The notes under the pieces: generated by a model | What the model was told of the DNA's origin: nothing | The model's input: the letters and a program-made list of their open reading frames with translations, nothing else | The model's database searches: none | Origin: an uncultured Olsenella sp. | GTDB taxonomy: Bacteria > Actinomycetota > Coriobacteriia > Coriobacteriales > Atopobiaceae | Direction of reading: 5' to 3' | Assembly: GCA_934660915.1 (NCBI GenBank) | Contig: CAKUIF010000001.1 | Coordinates: 248,001-312,000, forward strand | DNA: 64,000 nucleotides | Position numbers and translations under genes: made by a program | Shown: piece by piece, positions 42,039-49,970 of the stretch | Position numbering within the stretch: position 1 is the first letter of the stretch | How the letters are laid out: each line of letters opens with the position of its first letter

Positions 42039-43037
42039 TTGATTCAGGTCAACAAGATCACCCTCTCCCAGATGGAGTCGAAGGCTGCCGAGCTCGGCCT
42101 TGCCCTGCCCATCGAGCAGACCTCCGTATGGGCCACCTATCAGGCGACGATTCCCGGGCGCGCGCCCTGGGGCTGCGTCGAGATCCTCCGCGACGGAAGC
42201 GCCGCCGCCCTCGCGAGTTTCTTCGACTACGAGACGCACGGCTATCACTACCTGCGAAGCACCCACGGGCCCGTGTGGGTCGAGGCCCCTTCCGCCGAGC
42301 TCGAGGCCGAGTGCGTCGCCGCGCTTCGCGGCTTCCTCCGTGCCCAGGAAAAGAAGGCCGTCTTTGCCCGCATGGCGGTAGCGTCCGAGGCTGCGGGCTG
42401 CGAGCCCGTCCTCTCGACCTGCCCGTACAACCAGACGCTGGTCATCGACGTCACGGGCACCGAGGACGACATCCTCGCCCGTATGAAGCCGCGCGGCCGT
42501 CGCGACGTACGCAAGGCCCTGCGCGAGAGCCCCGCGGTTTGCGCCGACGAGACCGATCTTGCGCTCAAGTCCTTTGAGGAGCACTACGACGTCATGCGCG
42601 AGACGGGCGAGCGCGACGGCTTCACGCCTGCCCCCTGCTCCGACTATGAGGACATGATCCGCATCCTGGGCCCCGAGCACTGCCGCGTGTACGCCGGCCG
42701 CATCGACGGCCGCGTGGTCACGTGGTCGATCGTCACCATCAACGGGACGCGCGCGGTGCGCTACTACGGCGCCTCCCGCTCCGAGACCATGCGCCAGCAC
42801 GTGACCGACAGGCTCGTGCTCTTTGAGTGCAACGACCTGCGCGACAATAAGGGCGTCCTCGATTACGACATGATGGGCATCGGCAACGACTTCGCCCCCT
42901 CCCTCATGGGCCTGAACGAGTTCAAGACCAAGTTCGCCAAGAACGGCATCGTCGATGTCGCCCCCGACCGCGACCTTCCGCTCAAGAAGGGCTTCTACAA
43001 GGCCCTCTGCGCCGTGAAGAAGCTGCGCAACCGATAA
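42039..43037 (+). CDS. FemAB-family aminoacyltransferase (peptidoglycan interpeptide-bridge type)
   Basis: A 332-residue protein with the double GNAT fold of the FemX/FemA/MurM family, which adds amino acids from aminoacyl-tRNA to the peptidoglycan stem peptide. The pattern FARMAVAS...LVIDVTGTEDDILARMKPRGRRDVRKA matches the conserved core (KTRYNIR-like region), followed by YAGRIDGRVVTWSIV and a C-terminal DYDMMGIGNDFAPSLMGLNE. It lacks the coiled-coil arm of FemA. The start is TTG at 42039 with GGAG about six bases upstream. It converges on an ATP-grasp ligase gene with a shared terminator. It could be a member that attaches a single residue. Confidence 0.83.
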   Translation: MIQVNKITLSQMESKAAELGLALPIEQTSVWATYQATIPGRAPWGCVEILRDGSAAALASFFDYETHGYHYLRSTHGPVWVEAPSAELEAECVAALRGFLRAQEKKAVFARMAVASEAAGCEPVLSTCPYNQTLVIDVTGTEDDILARMKPRGRRDVRKALRESPAVCADETDLALKSFEEHYDVMRETGERDGFTPAPCSDYEDMIRILGPEHCRVYAGRIDGRVVTWSIVTINGTRAVRYYGASRSETMRQHVTDRLVLFECNDLRDNKGVLDYDMMGIGNDFAPSLMGLNEFKTKFAKNGIVDVAPDRDLPLKKGFYKALCAVKKLRNR

Positions 43038-43069
43038 CGACCGGCAAGCAGCCGCAATTTTTTGCCTAC

Positions 43070-43107
43070 AAAGAAGGGCTCCGCTCATGCGAACGGAGCC
43101 CTTCTTT
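43070..43107. terminator. Bidirectional terminator between convergent genes
   Basis: A perfect 14-bp stem (AAAGAAGGGCTCCG and complement) with a 10-nt loop. The arm ends in TTCTTT on both strands, serving the FemAB-like gene (plus) and the ATP-grasp gene (minus). Confidence 0.9.
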
Positions 43108-43115
43108 CCATGCGT

Positions 43116-44372
43116 TTACCTGCGGTCGGGAGCCTTGCCCAGGTAGCGCTCGTACTTCTCGTACTGGCGGCTCGCGCGCAGCCACGCCCAGAAACGATGC
43201 TGGAGCGTGTCGCCCGCGCAATCAAGGGGCGACGCGGCGTCCCCGGAGGCAAAGAGGGCGAGGCATTTCCGGCGGACCTCATGGTTGGGGACGAAGTCGC
43301 GGACGACCTTCGCGGGCACGAGGCTGTAGAGCTTCTTTGCATAGGCCTCCTGGTAGTCGAGCTGACGACCCAAGACGAAATCCTCGACGATGAGCTTGGC
43401 GAAGTTCACGCCGCCCAAGGTCATATACCAGGTGTTCGCGCCGGGGCGGACGTTGACCTCGAAGAACTTGAACTTGCCGTCGCGCTCGTCGTACTTCGCG
43501 TCGAAGTTGGCAAATCCCCTGTACCCCACGTGCTCGCAGAAGCGCTTCGCGTCGTCGATGAGCTGCTCGGAGCGCTCGAGCAAGATGCAGGAGGGGTTGC
43601 CGATGCGCGCCGGCGAGTGGTCCTGGAGCACGACCTGGCCGCCCGAGACCGCAGCCACGCGACCGCCCTCGACCGAGTACGTGGTCAGAGAGCGGATCGC
43701 GTCGTCGTCGCCGGGGATGAAGTCCTGGACCACGAGCTCCTTGTCGTAGCCCGCCTCATGGAGCAGGTTGAAGACGCGGCGCAGGTCAGCGGGATCTTTG
43801 ACGGTGTAGATCTTCTCTTTGCCCGCAAAAGACATCGTGTCGTAGCGCGCCGAGTTGGAAGGCTTGGCAATCAGGGGGAACGTGAAGCCCTCGCAGTCGA
43901 GCTCGGCGTCCGCGTCGGAGCAGTCGAAGAGCTTCGTGGCGGGGTACGCCATGCCGAGCTCCTCGCAGATGGCGTAGAAGCGGCCCTTCTGCGTGATGTC
44001 GTCAAGAAGCGCGAAGTCGTTGTACGGGACGACGAACCACTGCTCGAGCTCCTCCTTGTGCTTGGAGATGGTGCGCACGTGCCAGTCGGCGCTGCCAAGA
44101 AGAACAGCGACCTTGCCGGCCTCCGCGAGCTCTGAGCCCAAGCGGCACAGCATGGCGGCGATCGCCTCGTCGCCCTCCCCCATCGCGGGCTCGATGCGGT
44201 AGTCGGTGAAGCGGCTCGACGAGGTGAACTTGACGTTCACGCCCGAAATGACCATGGTCTTGACCCCGTACGCCTCGCGGAAACAACGGGCATAGGAGTA
44301 GGCAAGGATGTCTCCGCCGAGGACGACGGGGACGAGCTTCTGGCCGAGCTCGGATTCAGAGCACAGGTTCAT
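43116..44372 (-). CDS. ATP-grasp carboxylate-amine ligase, D-aspartate-ligase-like
   Basis: A 418-residue ATP-grasp enzyme. Features are the N-terminal pre-ATP domain (VPVVLGGDILAYSYARCF), the ATP-binding Lys in FPLIAKPSNSARYD, VVQDFIPGDDDAIRSL and the metal-binding FFEVNVRPGANTW. The overall pattern recalls D-aspartate ligase of Enterococcus faecium, which builds the first residue of a peptidoglycan cross-bridge, but carbamoyl-phosphate-type or other ligases share much of it. It lies 39 nt after a DegT-type aminotransferase gene and beside a FemAB-family gene, MurJ and a NlpC/P60 hydrolase, which favours a cell-wall role. Confidence 0.75.
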   Translation of the reverse strand: MNLCSESELGQKLVPVVLGGDILAYSYARCFREAYGVKTMVISGVNVKFTSSSRFTDYRIEPAMGEGDEAIAAMLCRLGSELAEAGKVAVLLGSADWHVRTISKHKEELEQWFVVPYNDFALLDDITQKGRFYAICEELGMAYPATKLFDCSDADAELDCEGFTFPLIAKPSNSARYDTMSFAGKEKIYTVKDPADLRRVFNLLHEAGYDKELVVQDFIPGDDDAIRSLTTYSVEGGRVAAVSGGQVVLQDHSPARIGNPSCILLERSEQLIDDAKRFCEHVGYRGFANFDAKYDERDGKFKFFEVNVRPGANTWYMTLGGVNFAKLIVEDFVLGRQLDYQEAYAKKLYSLVPAKVVRDFVPNHEVRRKCLALFASGDAASPLDCAGDTLQHRFWAWLRASRQYEKYERYLGKAPDRR

Positions 44373-44411
44373 GGCACTTCTTTCTGTCGGCGCTTGGGAG
44401 CGGGTTCGATT

Positions 44412-45596
44412 CTAATGCGACGCTACGGCGCGGACGGCGTCGATGACCTTGCGGACTCCGTCTGCGGGAATGTCGGTCGGGAGGTTGGCGACGCAGGCCA
44501 CGAGGCGGTCGCTCTGGGTCAGGCCGGAGCGGTCGGCGGGCACGCGGTAGGCGGCCTCGTCGAGGACGCCAGGGCCAAGCTCGGGGCGATACCACGCGGT
44601 GGTGTAGTAGCCGACCTTGAGCACCGCGGACTCGACGGCATCGGCGACCTCGGTGTTCACAAGCAGGATGGGCATGCGGACCAGGGGCTGTACCTCGCCG
44701 GTGAGGACGGCTGCGGGGATCTCGACGCCGGGGGCGCCGGCAAGCGCCTCGCGGTACGCACAGACGGCAGCGGACCTCGCGGCGAGGTTCTTCTCGTAAT
44801 CGGAAAGCGCCGCGAGCGCGGCATCGCATGCGAACGTTGTCGGGCGCGTGGGCTCGTGGCTCACACCGCCGAGCCGCTCCTCGTCGGAGACGGCCGGGTC
44901 AAAGAGGCCGCCCTTGGCGAGGGCACGGCGAAGCGGGCGGGCAAGCGGCAGGGGCAGGTGCACGAGCACGCGATTGACCTGCCTGTAGGAGCTGTTCAGG
45001 CGCTCGGCCTTCGCGGGAGGCGCGGGCAGTTCCGCGAGGGACTCGCGAATACGAGAGAGCTCGCCTGCGAGCGGAGAGTCGGGGTTGACCCAGACGGCGC
45101 CGCCGAAGAGCGTGGGCAGCATCTTCTCGACGCCGAAGGAGTGGACCGAGACGTCAGCCACAGGCACGCCGGCCTCGTCGCGCGCCATCCTGGCCACGCA
45201 GTGGGCGCAGTCCTCGACGACGACCGCGCCGGACTCGTGGGCGCGCACGACGAGCGCTCGCGAAGACGCGTCGTCGACGATGCCGTAGGTATGCTGGAGC
45301 ACGACGGCGCGCGCGTTCTGCCCGAGGCGGAGCTGGTCGGGATCGAGCGAGCACGTCTGCGCCGAGAGCTCGCCGTAAACGGGAACGAGCCCCGCGGCGA
45401 TGATGGGGTCGACCGCCGTGCAGCAGGTAAGCAGCTGCGTGACGACCTCGCCTGCGCCCTTCTTTCCGGCGAGCACGCGGAAAACGGCCAGCATGCCGTG
45501 GCGCGCGCGATAGGTCAAGTACCAGTCATCGGCGCGGGTCTGGGTGAGCTCGGCCATGCGCTCGGCGAGGGTTTGCTCCAGTTGGCTTCTTTCCAT
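44412..45596 (-). CDS. DegT/DnrJ/EryC1-type PLP aminotransferase
   Basis: A 394-residue PLP enzyme. The cofactor Asp lies in VVVEDCAH (Asp129) and the Schiff-base Lys in SFGVEKMLPT (Lys158). This family usually aminates nucleotide-linked keto sugars. The start is ATG at 45596 with AAGGG six bases upstream; longer open frame upstream overlaps murJ and has no support. It follows murJ by 16 nt and precedes the ATP-grasp ligase by 39 nt. Together they suggest synthesis of an amino-sugar or amino-acid decoration of the envelope. Confidence 0.8.
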   Translation of the reverse strand: MERSQLEQTLAERMAELTQTRADDWYLTYRARHGMLAVFRVLAGKKGAGEVVTQLLTCCTAVDPIIAAGLVPVYGELSAQTCSLDPDQLRLGQNARAVVLQHTYGIVDDASSRALVVRAHESGAVVVEDCAHCVARMARDEAGVPVADVSVHSFGVEKMLPTLFGGAVWVNPDSPLAGELSRIRESLAELPAPPAKAERLNSSYRQVNRVLVHLPLPLARPLRRALAKGGLFDPAVSDEERLGGVSHEPTRPTTFACDAALAALSDYEKNLAARSAAVCAYREALAGAPGVEIPAAVLTGEVQPLVRMPILLVNTEVADAVESAVLKVGYYTTAWYRPELGPGVLDEAAYRVPADRSGLTQSDRLVACVANLPTDIPADGVRKVIDAVRAVASH

Positions 45597-45612
45597 GGTT
45601 TTCCCTTCCGGG

Positions 45613-47610
45613 TTAGGCGGCGCGGCGCTTGAGACGCGCCAGCAGGTCGCCGACGAAGGACGCCTCGTCGAGGTGGAGCGCAACGGCGATGCCGAAAGTG
45701 ACGAGCACGGCAGGCAGGCCGCCCGCGACGGTGTATGCGAGGGCGCGCACAAGGCCGCCGCCCGCAAGCGGCGCCACGAAGGACTGGAGCGCCCAGAGCA
45801 CCGCCGCGCCGACGGCGGAGCCGAGGCCGCCGAGAATGAGGGCACGGCCGCCGGAGGTCACGATGCCGCTGAAGCCGATGGGGCCGAGCTCGCGGCGCAG
45901 GAACGCGAAGATCACGAGGTCGATGGCCACAAAGAAGAACGTCGAGCTGAAGCCGACCACATTGAAGCCCCACACCGGGGTGAAGGCGAGGCAGATGGCG
46001 ATCTGAACGGCGCCGGCGATGCACTCGGCGACGGTAAAGAGCTTCATGCGGCGAAGAGCCGAGCAGGCCTTCTGAAGGTACGTGCACACGCCGTAGGCCG
46101 GAAGCGACACAGAGAGCCAGGCGAGGTAGTCGGCGAGCTGGCTAAGAGAGTCCGCGTCCATGCGCGAACCGCCGAGCAGGCGCGCCAGGCATGGCGAGAA
46201 GACGATGAGGTACAGGGCGAAGGGGATCAGGATAAAGAGGATCTTGCCGGATCCGCGTCGCAGGCCCTGGACGAAAGCGGGCATCTGGTTGTTGGCGACG
46301 TAGGTCGAAAGCTCGGTGAACATCGCCGTCGTGATGGGGATGGCAAAGATCGAGTACGGCAGGACATACCACATGCGCGCGTAGTACGTGATGGCTGCGC
46401 CGTTGGGGTTGACCGACAGCGAGCAGCTGCTCTGGACCGACGTCGTGGCGAACGAGACCAAGGTCACGATGAGGGTGGGGACGCCGAGGGCGATTGTCTC
46501 GCGGATGCAGGGATCACGGAGGTCCACGCGCAGGCGGAGCTTGACGCCGCAGCGCTTAAGGGAGGGCAGCTGGCAGAGGACCTGGACGAGGACGCCCAGC
46601 GGGTTGCCGATGGCGAGGCACAGGATGGCGAGCTGGGGGTTGGTCGGCGCAAAGAGCGCGTAACCAAAGAAGGACGCGGTCGTGACGATGTTGTTCACGA
46701 TGGGGGCGGCCGTGCTCCAGAAGTAGTCACGCTCGGCGTTGAGGACGCTCGAGATCACGGACGAGAGCGCGTAGAGGACGACCTCGATCGAGAAGAAGCG
46801 CAGGAAGTACGTCGAGAGGTCGAAGTCGAAGTCGGCGGAGGCGTTGAACGACTGCGTCCACACGATCTGGCCCGCGAACACGAACGAGATGATGGAGAGC
46901 GCGAGCATAAGGATCGTGACGAGCGAGAGCAGGTTCGACGCGTAGGCGATGGCGCCCTTCTTGCCGGCGCGCTTCTTTGCGGAGACGTACACGGGCAAAA
47001 AAGCGGTGACGAGCATGCCGCCCATGACGAGCTCGTAGAGCTGGTTGGGGAGGTTGTTCGCCACGGTGAAGGCGCTCGCGATGACCGTGGTACCCATGCC
47101 GTAGGCCTGGGCCCAAGTGCGAAGAAAGCCGGTGATGCGGCTCACGATGACGAGCACGCTCATGAGCGCGGCGGAGCGGTTGACGTCGGAGTCGGAAGCC
47201 GTCGTCGATGCGTCGTCGGAGACGGCGATGGCGCTGCGCTGCGTGGCGGGATCCGCCTCGGCGTCGATCACGAGCTTGGGCGAGCGGGCCTGTGCAAGGT
47301 CAGCCGTGCGATCAGAGTCGATGGTTTCCGAGGGACGCGAAAAGAGGTCGGCCGTGCGGTCCGGCTCGGATTCAAAGTCGCCCGGCGCAACGGCGGCGGG
47401 CATATGCCTTGCCGCCGAGGCAGCGTCGCGGCCGGGCATGGCCGGCTGACCGGCCAAGACGCTCTTTGCCTCGGCGTCCAATCGCGCCTCGAGCGCGGCG
47501 CGGAGGAAGACCTCGGTTTCCTGGCCCCCGCTCGGAATGTAGTTTCTCTGCGCCTCCCCCGTCTTGGCGAAGTGCGCTCCTCCCCGTTTGCCCTGAGATG
47601 CTTCAGACAT
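45613..47610 (-). CDS. murJ: MurJ lipid II flippase with a long N-terminal extension
   Basis: A 665-residue membrane protein. The C-terminal 515 or so residues form the 14-helix MOP-superfamily flippase that moves lipid II across the membrane. Landmarks are SRITGFLRTWAQAYGMG at the first helix, NNLPNQLYELVMGGML and FAGQIVW. Before it lie about 145 residues with no hydrophobic helix, rich in Ala, Ser, Asp and Arg, containing two DRTADL repeats. The start is ATG at 47610 with GGGAG four to five bases upstream. The extension is cytoplasmic by topology and may recruit partners or be regulated. Confidence 0.92.
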   Translation of the reverse strand: MSEASQGKRGGAHFAKTGEAQRNYIPSGGQETEVFLRAALEARLDAEAKSVLAGQPAMPGRDAASAARHMPAAVAPGDFESEPDRTADLFSRPSETIDSDRTADLAQARSPKLVIDAEADPATQRSAIAVSDDASTTASDSDVNRSAALMSVLVIVSRITGFLRTWAQAYGMGTTVIASAFTVANNLPNQLYELVMGGMLVTAFLPVYVSAKKRAGKKGAIAYASNLLSLVTILMLALSIISFVFAGQIVWTQSFNASADFDFDLSTYFLRFFSIEVVLYALSSVISSVLNAERDYFWSTAAPIVNNIVTTASFFGYALFAPTNPQLAILCLAIGNPLGVLVQVLCQLPSLKRCGVKLRLRVDLRDPCIRETIALGVPTLIVTLVSFATTSVQSSCSLSVNPNGAAITYYARMWYVLPYSIFAIPITTAMFTELSTYVANNQMPAFVQGLRRGSGKILFILIPFALYLIVFSPCLARLLGGSRMDADSLSQLADYLAWLSVSLPAYGVCTYLQKACSALRRMKLFTVAECIAGAVQIAICLAFTPVWGFNVVGFSSTFFFVAIDLVIFAFLRRELGPIGFSGIVTSGGRALILGGLGSAVGAAVLWALQSFVAPLAGGGLVRALAYTVAGGLPAVLVTFGIAVALHLDEASFVGDLLARLKRRAA

Positions 47611-47664
47611 GTGGCTCCCATAGCCCGAGTGGTCAGCGCCGAGGCTGGCCAATGAACAAGAAAG

Positions 47665-47694
47665 CGCCCCAGAGACCAAAGGGTATCTGGGGCG
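47665..47694 (-). terminator. Terminator after the NlpC/P60 gene
   Basis: A 9-bp stem CGCCCCAGA/TCTGGGGCG with a 12-nt loop, followed by CTTTCTT on the minus strand, 18 nt after the stop. It separates this gene from murJ. Confidence 0.75.
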
Positions 47695-47712
47695 GTACGG
47701 CTGTTGCGGATG

Positions 47713-48942
47713 TTAGAAGATCGGACCGCCGCCGATGAAGGTGCCCGGGTAGTTGACGCTGCGGATCTGAACGCCGCCGCCGGGGCAGGAGTCGACGATC
47801 TGGCCGCCTCCGATGTAGATGCCCACGTGACCGGGATAGCGGCCGGCGTAGGTGTAGAAGACGAGGTCGCCGTAGTTGAGGGCGCTCACGTCGCTCGTGA
47901 TGTAGCGAACCGAGCCGAAATAGCTCTCGGGCGAGTTGGAGTTCGTCGGAAGGCCGAGGGCGTAGTCGACGAGGCCCGAGCAGGTGAAGGCGGAGCTGGA
48001 GGTGCTGCCCGTCCAGACATAACCGCTCCAACGGTAGCCGGAGCCGACGACGCCGAGGGCGCGCGACACCATGGCTGAGGCGCTGCCGCTGGGGGCGGGG
48101 GTGCCGCCGCCGGAGTTGGGTTTGCTGGCGTTGTTGTTGGAGCTACCGCCGGAGTTGGAGTTGTTGGAGTTGTTGGAATTGGAGTTACTGGAGTTGCTCG
48201 AATTGCCACCGTTGCTGGAGTTGCTGGCGTTGTTCTGGTTGCTGGCAGCCTCCTCCTCGGCCTTCTTCTTTGCGGCGGCAGCGGCCTCCTGGGCCTCCTT
48301 CTCGGCGGCGGCTCGGCGCTCAGCCTCCTCCTCGGCGAGCTTCTGCTTGACCTCGTCGGAGAGCTGGTCGTAGTAGGCCTGGGCCTGGGCGGCCGCCTGG
48401 TTGGCGGAGTCGGCCTTTGCCTGCTGGTCGGCGACGAGCTGCTCCTGCTGGGTCCTCTGCTCCTCGAGGCTGCTCTTGTTCTGCTCGAGAGACTCCTGGA
48501 GCTCGCGGACCTCCTTGATGGCGCCCTGCTTCTGCTCGGAGATCTTGTTGGCGTAGTGGATGTTGCTCACGAGGTCGCCGAAGCTGTCGGAGCTGAGGAT
48601 GAGCGAGAGAAGCCCGGTCTCGTCGCCCATCTTGTACTGAGAGGCGAGGATGTCGCAGAGCTGGGACTTCTTTGTGACAAGCTGGGCCTGCTGCTCGGAA
48701 ATCTGGCCCTCGAGATCGGTGATCTGGTCGTTCGTGTTGTTGAGGTCGCGGGTCACGTTGTCGAGGTCATAGCCCGCCTGCTCGGCTTCGCCGTAAAGGG
48801 ACATGAGCTGCTGGGAGGCCTGGTCGAGCTGGGCCTGGAGCTCTTCGGAAGTCGCGGCCATGGCGCTGACCGGGACGGTCGCGAGGCCGAGGGTTACAAC
48901 GAGCGCGGCGGAAATAAACTTGCTGCGTTTGGGTAGCGGCAT
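47713..48942 (-). CDS. Secreted coiled-coil NlpC/P60 peptidoglycan endopeptidase
   Basis: A 409-residue exported hydrolase. The signal peptide ends near VSAMA (residue 29). Residues about 30-230 form a long coiled coil with PcsB/CwlO character (repeated heptads, NTNDQITDLEGQISEQQAQL). A low-complexity Asn/Ser/Gly linker (about 232-285) leads to the C-terminal NlpC/P60 domain with catalytic Cys321 (FTCSGLVD) and His372 (PGHVGIYIG). Such proteins cut stem peptides during growth or division, and the coiled coil usually docks to the FtsEX ABC complex. AAAGGAG lies nine bases before the ATG. Confidence 0.92.
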   Translation of the reverse strand: MPLPKRSKFISAALVVTLGLATVPVSAMAATSEELQAQLDQASQQLMSLYGEAEQAGYDLDNVTRDLNNTNDQITDLEGQISEQQAQLVTKKSQLCDILASQYKMGDETGLLSLILSSDSFGDLVSNIHYANKISEQKQGAIKEVRELQESLEQNKSSLEEQRTQQEQLVADQQAKADSANQAAAQAQAYYDQLSDEVKQKLAEEEAERRAAAEKEAQEAAAAAKKKAEEEAASNQNNASNSSNGGNSSNSSNSNSNNSNNSNSGGSSNNNASKPNSGGGTPAPSGSASAMVSRALGVVGSGYRWSGYVWTGSTSSSAFTCSGLVDYALGLPTNSNSPESYFGSVRYITSDVSALNYGDLVFYTYAGRYPGHVGIYIGGGQIVDSCPGGGVQIRSVNYPGTFIGGGPIF

Positions 48943-49059
48943 TGGTTAATACTCCTTTGGGTCCTTACGAATTCTTTCTAGCGAAAGAGCACGTATAGAA
49001 GAGCATTTTACCAGCCATGGGCAACGGCGCGCCAGATTCTACCGCCGCTCCATATTGCC

Positions 49060-49157
49060 TTGGGACAAAAGGGACGGGGGATTTTGTCCCAAATTGTGGA
49101 GAATCCTTCTCCTGTCTCCACGGTTTGGGACAAAATCCCCCGTCCCTTTTGTCCCAA
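49060..49157. repeat. Palindromic repeat family A, copy after hisE
   Basis: Perfect 34-bp arms (49060-49093 with 49124-49157) enclose 30 nt with an inner 7-bp stem (GTGGAGA/TCTCCAC). The element ends 2 nt before the hisE stop codon as read on the plus strand, so it follows that stop directly on the minus strand. It shares more than 90 percent of its visible sequence with the copy at 52667-52768. Confidence 0.93.
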
Positions 49158-49159
49158 GG

Positions 49160-49477
49160 CTAGTGGCGGCGGGCGTCGAGCTCGCCGGCGAGCTCATCCA
49201 GGCCGACGCCGTAGCGCTCGAGGGTGACGAGCAGGTGATACAGCAGATCCCCCGCCTCATAGCGAATGTGCTCGTGGTCGTCGTCCTTGCAGGCCATGAT
49301 GACCTCGCTCGCCTCCTCGGCGAGCTTCTTGAGCAGGCTGTCCTCCTTGCCCTGGAGAAGCTTTGCCGTATAGGACTGCTCCGGCGAGGCGTCGCGACGG
49401 CCGTGGATGACGGCGGCCAGCCCCTCGAGGGTCTCGCCGATGTTTCCGTTCTGGACGTTCTTGGTCCTCTCGCCCAT
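49160..49477 (-). CDS. hisE: Phosphoribosyl-ATP diphosphatase
   Basis: Second step of histidine biosynthesis, releasing diphosphate from phosphoribosyl-ATP. The 105 residues have the all-alpha MazG-like fold with LLKKLAEEASEVIMA and YEAGDLLYHLLVTL, whose Glu and Asp residues bind Mg. GGAGG precedes the ATG. It follows hisI by 48 nt; HisI and HisE are separate proteins here. The remaining his genes are outside the window. Confidence 0.95.
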   Translation of the reverse strand: MGERTKNVQNGNIGETLEGLAAVIHGRRDASPEQSYTAKLLQGKEDSLLKKLAEEASEVIMACKDDDHEHIRYEAGDLLYHLLVTLERYGVGLDELAGELDARRH

Positions 49478-49525
49478 TCGGGCCTCCTTTTGGTATTGGG
49501 GAATCAGGCGGGACGCTCCCCGCCC

Positions 49526-49900
49526 CTAGTCGATCTCGCGGAAGAAACAGCTGCGGTGGCCGGTGTGGCAGGCGGGCCCGGGAGAGTCCACGACGGCCAC
49601 GAGGGTGTCGGCGTCGCAGTCAACGAGCAGGTGCTTGACCTGCTGCATATTCCCGCTCGTCGCTCCCTTGTTCCAAAGCTCCTGGCGGCTGCGGCTCCAA
49701 AACCAGGTGGTGCCCGTCTTTATGGTGAGGGCAAGCGACTCGGCGTTCATCCACGCCACCATGAGCACCTCGCCTGTGCCCTCCTGCTGCACAACGCAGG
49801 GAACGAGCCCGTTGCCGTCGAACTTGACGTTCACCCCGTCGAGCGAGACGGGCTCCGGCGCTTCTCCGGCGTAGGTATAATCGGCTCCGTTCAGGGGCAT
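49526..49900 (-). CDS. hisI: Phosphoribosyl-AMP cyclohydrolase
   Basis: Third step of histidine biosynthesis, opening the purine ring of phosphoribosyl-AMP. The 124 residues contain WMNAESLALTIKTG, FWSRSRQELW, the Mg-binding DCDADTL and the zinc-binding CHTGHRSCF. AAGGAGG lies four bases before the ATG. It is divergent from the flavoprotein gene at 49971, with 70 nt between them that must contain both promoters. Confidence 0.95.
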   Translation of the reverse strand: MPLNGADYTYAGEAPEPVSLDGVNVKFDGNGLVPCVVQQEGTGEVLMVAWMNAESLALTIKTGTTWFWSRSRQELWNKGATSGNMQQVKHLLVDCDADTLVAVVDSPGPACHTGHRSCFFREID

Positions 49901-49970
49901 GTTTCCTCCTTATGGTCTTCTCGCCCCACTTTAGCAGGGTGCAGCGCCCGCGCCCGGAAAGGCGGCAGGC

